From NCBI GenBank assembly GCA_026214975.1, contig CM047810.1:1426001-1490000 (forward strand): DNA of 64,000 bases. The letters run 5' to 3'. This document shows positions 55,941 through 64,000 of this stretch, piece by piece (position 1 is the first letter of the stretch; each line of letters begins with the position of its first letter). The notes below the pieces were generated by a model. The model was not told the origin of the DNA. It did no database searches and saw nothing but the letters and a program-made list of their open reading frames with translations. This DNA comes from Gentiana macrophylla (lineage: Eukaryota; Streptophyta; Magnoliopsida; Gentianales; Gentianaceae). The translations under genes and the position numbers were made by a program.

Positions 55941-56559
55941 CGGCACCGGTGTTAGCGCCCGGAGATCTTTGATAATTACGATGTCTACACGGATGCTTCG
56001 GGACAGGGTTTGGTTGTGTGTTGATGCAAGGAGGAAAAGTGATAGCCTACGCATCTAGACAAATTGAAGGTGCATGAGAAGAATTAACCGACACATGATC
56101 TAGAGTCGGCAAATGTAGTATTTGCCTTAAAGACTTGGAGGCATTACTTATATGGGGTTAAAGCAAGGATCTTCACCGACCATAAGAGTTTAAAGTATTT
56201 CTTCACCCAAGAGAATCAATATGAGACAGAGGAGATGGTTAGAGTTCGTTAAGGACTATGATTTGGATATTCAGCACCATCCGGGAAAAGCAAATGTAGT
56301 AGCAGATGCTTTGAGTAGAAACCCGAGGTTTGCGGCTTCCAAAGGTTGAGGTAGTGGCGTAAAGGTTAGATGGGTTGGAAATCGTAAGCTTTGATCGATT
56401 GAAGACCGGCGCTTGTGGCACCGTTGTTAGCAAGGTCGAGTTGATGGATGATATTCGGGAAAGCAAGACGAAGACCCGGTTTTGTTGGATTTGAAGCGTG
56501 TTGCTGTGAGAAGCCTACGGTTGGTTACGTGTTGGATAAGAGTGGAAATCAGGGTATCG
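55941..56559 (+). pseudogene. Tekay C RNase H and integrase tether
   Basis: RNase [64 protein letters not shown], then [20 protein letters not shown] and [10 protein letters not shown]. The 56330-56559 tether resembles that of Tekay B. Several shifts. Confidence 0.87.
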
Positions 56560-57882
56560 GGATCGCCTATGTGTACCCAATGTTGGCGACTTGAGACAAA
56601 GAATTATGGAAGAAGCACATAGGATAGCTTTGCGGTTCATCCGGTGCTACTAAAATGTACAGAGACTTAAAGGAAAGATTTTGGTGGCCTCATTGAAAGT
56701 GGAAATAGCCAAGTTTGTGGCCGAGTGTGATGTATGTCGTCGAAGGTTAAGGCGGAGCATAGAAGACCCGTGGAATGCTTAAGCCATTGGATATCCCTGA
56801 ATGGAAGTGGGATAAGATCACAATGGACTTCATCACCGGATTACCTAAGACAAGAGGCGGTCATGACGCGATTTGGGTAATTGTGGATAGATTGACCAAG
56901 TCCGCCCATTTCTTACCGTACAAAGTTGACATGCCATTGAAGAAGATGACGACACTATATCCGACAATATAGTGAAGCTACATGGAGTTCCAATCTCGAT
57001 AGTTTCGGATCGTGATTCGAGATTCGTAAGTCGGTTTTGGAAGAGCTCTGCAAGAAGCCTTCGACCAAGTTGGATTTGAGCACGGCTTTTCATCCTCGCA
57101 TGTATGGACAATCTGAGAGGACCATCCGCACACTCGAGGACATGTTGAGAGCTTGCGCTTTGGAGGTAGGCGGATCATGGGATGATTACTTATCGGTAGC
57201 GGAGTTTGCCTATAACAACAGCTTTTCATGCAAGCATAGCATGCCGCCGCTTTGAAGCGTTGTATGGGAGAAGATGTCGGACGCCACTGCTTTGGGATGA
57301 AGTCGGAGAGAGGCGACACAGGCCGGAAATGGTTGAACAAGCAAAGGAAAGGGTTCAGCTTGGTCAAGAAGAATTTGAAGGCGCACTTTCAGACAGCGCG
57401 TAAAAGTTGGGGGTGATGTTAGAAGAAGACTTCCGAGTTTGAAGTCGGTGATAGAGTTTACCTCCGAGCTTCACCGATGAAAGGAGTGAAACGCTTTGGA
57501 CAAAAAGGAAAGCTAAGTCCAAGGTATGTTGGACCTTTTGAGATTTTGGAAAGAGTTGGGGCGTTAGCTTATAAGCTTCATTGCCAGCGTAATCAATGTC
57601 GAGAGTCCATAATGTGTTTCACGCTTCAATGTTGAAAAAGTGTCCGACGAAGAATGATGTTGAAACTACGGTTGATCCGTAAATCTTACAAGATAACCTT
57701 GCTTACGACGAAAGACCGATCAAGATTCTAGACCGAAAGGAAAAGATGATTAAGAGGCGGATGATCCCCTTGGTATTAGTTCAAATGGAGCAATCATTCA
57801 CCCGAGGAGGCAACTTGGGAAGTGGAAAGCGACATGCTTAGTGAGTTCCAAGAGTTTGGGATTTACTGTATGTTCTAGTTTC
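56560..57882 (+). pseudogene. Tekay C integrase with C-terminal chromodomain
   Basis: Zinc-binding part near 56620-56760 (CDVC); core PLDIPEWKWDKITMDFITGL (first Asp), [31 protein letters not shown] (second Asp), GQSERTIRTLEDMLRACALE (Glu), AYNNSF and ALYGRRCRTPLLWDEVGER; GPFEILERVGALAYKL in the C-terminal domain. The chromodomain follows: RPIKILDRKEKMIKRRMIPL, then after a one-base insertion WSNHSPEEATWEVESDM, stop near 57880. It is a group II type (YPELF-less end LSEFQEFGIYCMF). Chromodomains target insertion to marked heterochromatin. Confidence 0.9.
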
Positions 57883-57898
57883 GAGGACGAAACTCCTT

Positions 57899-57910
57899 TT
57901 AAGGGGAGAA
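57899..57910 (+). promoter_or_regulatory. Polypurine tract of Tekay C
   Basis: TTAAGGGGAGAA directly before the 3' LTR start TGTAATATTCCG. Confidence 0.88.
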
Positions 57911-59977
57911 TGTAATATTCCGATTTTCAAGAAAGGCGATTGTCTTTTGCGTAAAACGAAATATTAGGTTCGGTTTCCTATTATTTGGAGTTATTTATTT
58001 GGACATTTTTATATATATAATTTTGAGTTTTATATATATAATTAAAAGAAAATTCAGTTTTTAGTGATCAATTAAGGCGCTTAAGGAAAGATTAACTCCT
58101 TTATTAAGTTAAGACCTAACTTAAAAATCGTAAAATCACTCTAAGAATCCCCCCATCTCTCAAGCAAGTTTGAGGAGAGAAAAGGCCAAGAAGTTTTCTT
58201 TGATAATTGAGGCATCCGTTAACCGCTTTCGATCACGCAAGAGTTTTGGAATCGCCGTGATAAGAGCATCGCCTTGGTATCGCTTCGGTGGGCAAAGTGA
58301 GGCTTTTGAGGGCTGTTTGATCGGCCCTGCGGTCGCTATAGGTAAGGAAAAAACAAATCCTATGAATTCAATTGTTGGCTATAAGGATTTGATCATGATC
58401 TAAGGCAATTTATGATGTTAGAGCTTTGAGTTGTTGCTTTGGTAATTGTCTATAAGTAGTTATGGTAGTGTTACATGAGGTTTATGTGCTCAATGTGTTG
58501 TCTTTTTTTTAGTTTTTGGTTTGAAATCGCGATCCGAAATCGCATGGTGATGGTTAGGGTTTAGGTCGAACCCAGGTGAACGAGCGTCCGAATTTCTCGA
58601 CGGCGCCCACTTAGGTTCCACATTGGACGAAAGCGCCTGGTTGTATTGACGGGCGCCTGAGGTGCGCTTTACATTCGTGATTGAAATGGGTTTGGTGGAC
58701 GGGCGCCCACTATTCGGACGGGCGCCCATTAAGCTTGAACGGGCGCCCAAGTCTTTAAACGGGCGCCCAGCTTCAGACGCGCCTCTTCTATGTTAGTTGT
58801 CGTCACCCTTGAAAACATGCTTTAACTTTATGAAACCTTTATATATGATATGTTAATATGGTATAAACATAGACAAGCCCGAATTGAGCTTCGATTCGCT
58901 CGCTTAAAACACCGAATGTACTCTTAAAGGAGTTGAAGTTCGGATCCGCCGGAAGAGCATGATAGGCTTGTGCTTTGATGAGTTAGCATTCATCAATGTC
59001 TGTGTAATGTGCTAGACTTGTCCGTGTCTAAGTGGTTCAGGGAGAGGGTAGTATGTGTGAGGGAGATTATTTGAAAACACTTAGGTGGCTAGTTGATAAC
59101 TTAATAAACAACGATGTGACTAGTAAAAGATTAAACAACATGTCTCTCTTGGCTAGGCACCAAAGCTAAATCTCGATGCATGTGCTACCTCTGGCGTGGA
59201 GGATCTCTGTAGAGTCAATGACCCTAAGTACAGAGGACTCTCTTGAGGTGTGCGTGCTATCGGAGTCTACCTTTTCTAGACTTCGTGGGTATTGGTGTGA
59301 TCCACTAATATGTTGCAAAAGAGTGTCCCCGAGGTGGAAGAACTCAGAGGGTCAAGAAACCCTAAGCACGGAGGATTCTCGCTAAGGTGGATGCGCGCGT
59401 AGTGCCCTTGAGTGCGGTTGTAACATAGATAAGGCTAAGTTAGAAACGCTTAGTCACAACGTGTTGATGGCATGAAGTGAACCTTAGATGGAGTTGGTCT
59501 CATTTAATCAACTAATTAAACAATTATCTTTTCCTTATAAATTATATGATTGCTTTCATAGCTTCTCTTTCTTTCTAAGACGTTGTACTTACCTCAAATG
59601 CATTGTTTTCATGTGTTTGGGGATGAGAAGACGAACAGTTTTGAGGAGGAGTTCGACGACGACGCTTGACGGCGCTTCGTTGAAGACTTTTATTTATCGC
59701 TTTACGATATTCTGGATTACTTTTGATATCGTTGAGGTAGACTTTTGGTCTTCGAGACGTGTAGTACTTTTTTGGGATTTCTTTTTCGCACTTTCTCCAA
59801 TGTAATAAATTTACATTTCCGCTTTTAGATTTCCTTTTCTATTCTTAAACATTTAGAAATTTTATACCCGAGTTTTTCGCTCGTTTTTTAATTTGATACG
59901 ACGTAGTAGGCGCTTACGATAAAGTGAATTTACTTTTATTTTATACGCGCTTCTTAACGTTTCATTTCCTGATATGA
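57911..59977 (+). repeat. 3' LTR of Tekay C, end truncated
   Basis: Same as 50734-52840 up to TTTCATTTCC, then breaks off at GATATGACTC|TGAAATAATTG. GGGCGCCC cluster at 58573-58775. The two LTRs differ mostly by 1-4 base indels at CG, CCGG and CTG sites. Confidence 0.92.
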
Positions 59978-60214
59978 CTCTGAAATAATTGTTTAATCAG
60001 AATTTCTTTTGAAAATTACGTTACCCTCGTTTTTTTTTTTTGAAAATAACGTTTCTTCTTCTAACTTAATCCCATGAACGCCTTTTCTTGTCTTTTCCTC
60101 TTCTTTTTTTTTTTTTTTTTGTTGGAACTTTCATCTCGCGGTTGCTGTTGTTTTGGATTCTTCATGTAATCTTTTGGTAGCTTCTTGCTACATTGGAATA
60201 TATTATAGTTGTTT

Positions 60215-60288
<74 letters not shown>

Positions 60289-61632
60289 GTTTCTTATTGT
60301 CGATTATGACATGCATCGAGTGTGTTTTCATTATGCTGAGAAATCTATTAAAAATAGCCCTACAGTTAGGGTTTCCATTTTTCTTGTGTTAAATAAGAAA
60401 ATAAATAATAGAACCAATTGTAAATAATGTTTTAAACAAATGCTATAATAAACTTCACTATAATCACATAACGGTTTAGTTATTTCTTATATTTTTCTGC
60501 ATGTTTAATAGATAGATATATTGATTTTCATTCAAAATAATTTTTTTGAAAATTTCTCAAACGTTCATAGCATAAACATGAATTAATGACATATCAATGA
60601 ATTATGTTATTTGGTCATAAACAATATAGCATAAACATACATAATGAAACAAACATAATGCAAAGTACTACTAAACAATATTAAAGTTATTAATCATGAA
60701 AGTACAATATGAAACAAATATTGAACCATGCAATCCATGCATGCAGCCATGCAAAATGCATCAGCAATATCAAAAGCAGTAGGTTTGGTTCAAATGTTTA
60801 AAATCATGATCAAGGAGTGATAAGTATATTATTGGAGTGATAAGGTGTTATTTGATCATGATTAAATTCGAGTATATTGGTGGTTAAGAGTTTGAAAGTC
60901 ATCTAATCTTTTATATGGTGATAAGATAGTTTATTATGTTTGAATTTAAATGAGGATTATCTCTTATTTTATATTTATTTCAAGATTAGGGTTTAGGTTA
61001 TTTCTTTACTATAAATATGCAGCATTGTAATAAGTTTAACATCAAGAGAAATAACAACAGATTTCGATTCAATAAAAGTAGATAATAGCCATTTTATTCG
61101 GGCTTTAACATGATAGCCATTTTATTCAGTTTTTCTTCAACAAACGTAATAAAAGTACTACTAAACGATATTAAACATGTTAAACAATATTAAACTTGTT
61201 TTAAACAAGTTCTTCAACTCTTGCTCTTATTTGCAATATTAGGTTTCCATTTTTAATATTGACAAACATAGGCAAATCGTGTTATTAATGCATACAATGT
61301 GTTATTAATGCGTTAATTAGGTCAAAGACAATTAGAATACAATGAAGTCAAAAACAAAATAAGGAATACAATAACATAATCAATTATAAACTTCCCATAA
61401 CAATCTTCTTATTACAAAAATATACCATTATGCTATGATAACATGTAATTTTAATCTTTCCTACACATATATATTTTCAAGAAACAAAATGTTAATCAAT
61501 TAACTCTTCATTCATTCATCAAACAAAATAACAACATATTCTACTTATTATATTACTAAACATAATATATCAACTACAAGTGTTTCGTGTTAACGTTATA
61601 CCTTTGTCTTTGGTTTTGCTTCTCCCCCAACC
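59978..61632. other. AT-rich intergenic region
   Basis: No gene recognised. Contains the TA microsatellite 60218-60285 and, at 60780-61100, LTR-like text with CTATAAATATGCAGCATTG and a direct repeat GATAGCCATTTTATTC (about 61087 and 61113); this could be a solo LTR or TRIM fragment but no edges or duplication are found. Confidence 0.45.
60218..60285. repeat. (TA)34 microsatellite
   Basis: 68 bp of uninterrupted TA. Its open frames (alternating Tyr/Ile) are not genes. Confidence 0.97.
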
Positions 61633-63376
61633 TTATCGCAGAACGGGTTTCTCCTTCTCCTCACCAACATCTATGTCATGGACATGATCTTCGGGTTCAT
61701 GTCCTTCGTGAATTTCAGTTCATGATCTTCAAATTGCTCTTCAACCTTATCACCTTCCTCACCAACATCCATGTCATGGACATGATCTTCGGGTTCATGT
61801 CCTTCAGGAATTTCAGGTTCATGATCTTCAAATTGTTCTTCAACCTTATCACCTTCATTCTCCTCACCTTTAGATTGCTCCCCAACCTTCTCACCTTCCT
61901 TCTCCTTACCTTCAGATTCATCATTCTCCTTACCTTGAGATTGCTCCCCAACCTCTCATATTCCTTCTCCTTACCTTCAGATTCATCCTTCTCCTTACCT
62001 TGAGATTGCTCCCCAACCTCCTCAACTCCAACCATGTCAATATTCATTACAGTATTACATTTTGAACAACATACAGCTTTTTTGGAATTAGCTTCCAACA
62101 AACCCACCTTCTTCTGAATAGCCTCCAACTGAGAATACAACTTCTTATTTTCCTCTTTAAGAACCTTTACAACCTCATCTTTCACCTTCTCATAATCTAA
62201 GGCGCTTGATGTTTTGGGTGGAGTGGCAGCATTTACGGTTGTTCCACATTCTCGCCTTCAATAGGATTATCGTACATTGGGATCTCGTAATCATCACTAA
62301 GTTCATCAGAGTACGGTTTCTCTTTTCTTCATCGCTTGCCACAATCGCTGCAAACACTTGTACCTATATTGAATTCATAAATCCAAACATCAAACAACCA
62401 CAACACAATTTAAGACAAGATTACCTAACAAGAAATACATTCAAACCTCCTTATCTTCAAAAAGCGCAACGACTTTCGACGCGGTCACCCTCCTTGTCAC
62501 TTCCCACTTCAAAGATTCTTGGGAGATCCTTTTCATCAACAAGCCTCCCACTTTCCGTAAAGACGGAATGGATTCCATGTCTATGCCACGTAAACATCAC
62601 ATTTACAAAAAGCTTCACAACATTATATGCCTTCCAAATTAAAATAACAAAACAAAATCATAATACATACCAACACAAAGATGCAACAATCCATAAGATG
62701 TATAATGGATCTTATCCTCATGCTTTGTGAACAACCCACTTAAGTTCCGCCTAAACAAGTTAACCTTGCAACTATAGATAGTTCCCCAAGGATACATGTT
62801 GAATGCATCCAGATCATCCACCAACTCAAACCACCACCACCCAACGCCACATTCTCCTCTCAGAGCTAACAAAACAAAAATCAAAACAACCACCAATCCC
62901 AACTTGTATTTATCGCCGGATGCATCTTTATCTCTACGATTTCCATTGTTAACTCGATCAAAAGTTGCCAACAAATCCTTTCGGTTTATACTGGCCTTCC
63001 CCCTAAAGTATTTTTGTCCAAGCCGACAAAGTCTTCCTTCTTTTTCTTCAAACGTCCCACGGTAACCAGCTCTCAATCCCGTAACAACTAAAAATTCCTT
63101 CAAACCAAACCTCAAAGGCTTGTACCCAATCATAAACCAAAACGATTGATCCTTTTTATCATTCTTTAACTGCCTCATGATCAATTGATGAAGAATTTGA
63201 TAACAACTCATTTTATGAAGCCCAATTAAATGTCCAAAGCAACTATCTTTAAACAATTTCTTGTGCTTATTGTTCAGGTTATCATACACATACCTAGCTT
63301 TATCATCAATGCACTCAACAATCTCACAAATTTTTGCCTTTTGTGCATGTGTTACGTTGTATTTCATCACCATTTA
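61633..63376 (-). pseudogene. DUF1985-domain gene, frame-broken in last exon
   Basis: Coding exons on the minus strand: 63376-62671, 62580-62447 and 62363-61633, with GT..AG introns. Start ATG 63371-63373 (MVMKYNVTHAQKAKICEIVE). DUF1985 motifs: LFKDSCFGHLIGLHKMSCYQ, ILHQLIMRQL, FGLKEFLVVTGLRAG, VDDLDAFNMYPWGT; exon 2 adds MESIPSLRKVGGLLMKRISQ. A non-coding first exon ends at 63510 (CAGTTTGTGTG|GTAAGT), intron 63509-63377. The last exon has a coiled coil (VKVLKEENKKLYSQLEAIQK) and an acidic repeat tail. Three or four one-base losses break it (near 62322, 62240, 61955 and 61720). DUF1985 proteins often carry a Ulp1 protease and travel in Mutator elements; no Ulp1 domain is visible. Function unknown. 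Confidence 0.82.
61660..61860 (-). repeat. Two tandem 98/99-bp acidic coding repeats in the DUF1985 gene
   Basis: Two copies, starting at 61660 and 61758, of a unit coding EDHEPEIPEGHEPEDHV and DMDVGEE. The period is 98 bp where 99 is needed to keep frame; the lost base falls at a CCTG site (GAACCTG in one copy, GAACTG in the other). Confidence 0.8.
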
Positions 63377-63800
63377 CTACAAAATAAACAAAATACATAA
63401 AAAGCTTTACCGATCACATACTAGATGGATTACCATAAACACACTTCAATGGATTAAGGCAAACAAATCCGATAACTCTAATTCCATAAATTACTGAATA
63501 AGTACTTACCACACAAACTGAATTTGAACTGAATCGACATGATTTGCAGCCGGAAATCAACCAATTCCACCACTGACCGTCGGAAAACAGTTGCAAAAAG
63601 AAAGCCTATAGTCTTTAGTGGATCTTCAATCAGATTGGTTAAAAACAAGTTTGAGTTTGTTTTCGGTTGAACTCGTGAAAACGATGAATAGTTTTTACCG
63701 CCGTGAAGAAGATGAACGATTTTGGGGCTAATCATTTTGGGGTTTCGATTTGGGAGCTTCTCGATTTTGGGGGTTAAAATGCTGGAAATAGGAGTAAAAA
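63377..63800 (-). other. 5' UTR exon and intron of the DUF1985 gene
   Basis: Intron 63377-63509 has a consensus donor GTAAGTAC and acceptor TTTTGTAG. The upstream exon has an open frame at 63478-63735 (MISPKIVHLLHGG) that does not join in frame to the DUF1985 start, so it is most simply 5' UTR. Confidence 0.5.
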
Positions 63801-64000
63801 TGACAGGGCATAATGGGAAGTTCCATGTTTTTAATTCTTTTCACGTTTTTCCTTTTTTTTAAACATTTTTTTGGTCAAAGATTATTTACGCCTGTATTTT
63901 GTGAATATGGGTCTTTTAAACCATTATGTCATTTTTAAGAGTATTTTTAAAGACATGGATAGAAAAATTGATAAAATGTGTCAGACAATACAAAACCGTA
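63801..64000. other. Upstream flank, nothing recognised
   Basis: AT-rich flank of the DUF1985 gene. Confidence 0.4.

Larger units (their letters stand above)
50734..59977 (+). mobile_element. Tekay-type chromovirus C (Ty3/gypsy), nearly full length
   Basis: LTRs of about 2.1 kb at 50734-52840 and 57911-59977 enclose PBS, gag, protease, RT, RNase H, integrase, chromodomain and polypurine tract. Domain order and the C-terminal chromodomain place it in the Tekay/Del chromoviruses, which favour heterochromatin. The 3' LTR lacks its last roughly 60 bp and the first base of the 5' LTR is altered, so no target duplication is visible. The coding region has many one-base indels. Confidence 0.93.

Noticed and set aside
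60153..60427. Frames with alternating Tyr and Ile
   Set aside because: Translation of a TA microsatellite.

Overview
This window is nuclear DNA from a flowering plant, most likely a eudicot. The evidence is a spliced YUCCA auxin-biosynthesis gene, a plant-only DUF1985 gene, and plant retrotransposon lineages (Athila, Tat, Tekay chromovirus, Ty1/copia) with plant SINEs and a Stowaway MITE. I cannot name the species. Most of the 64 kb is transposon; I see only two host-type genes.

Layout. 1-10887 is an Athila-type Ty3/gypsy element on the minus strand. Its 5' LTR lies on the right and its 3' LTR is beyond the left edge; it interrupts a minus-strand copia element (10888 to about 13700). 13904-14174 is a Stowaway MITE. 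14641-19745 is bounded by related inverted termini and carries a TCGAG-rich repeat and a 2.5 kb GC-rich minisatellite. 19746-23082 is gene-poor with two tRNA-derived SINEs. 23083-24739 (minus) is the YUCCA gene, three exons and 436 codons. A 1.4 kb foldback inverted repeat sits 0.7 kb upstream of its start codon, and a SINE with a 17-bp target duplication lies at 27192-27352.

27353-50470 is a nest. A TCGAG-rich repeat was split by a Tat element (27497-36897, minus strand, with a sense-opposed extra ORF and tandem repeats) and by a Tekay element (B, 37459-50374). Tekay B was split by a copia element (42251-49127) with a 5-bp duplication and 250-bp LTRs, and that copia was split by a solo LTR (46713-48470) with its own 5-bp duplication. 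50734-59977 is a second, nearly full-length Tekay element (C) with a chromodomain. 61633-63800 (minus) is a DUF1985 gene with a 5'-UTR intron and single-base frame breaks.

The most unusual signals are: (i) short palindromes repeated at about 21-bp spacing inside LTRs of three unrelated families; (ii) an apparent intron at the gag/protease junction of both Tekay elements; (iii) the higher-order minisatellite inside a terminal-inverted-repeat element; (iv) indels that recur at CCTG and CCGG-like sites between repeat copies, which may be sequencing error at methylated sites rather than decay. Because of (iv), the word pseudogene for transposon ORFs here means only that the reading frame is broken in this sequence.
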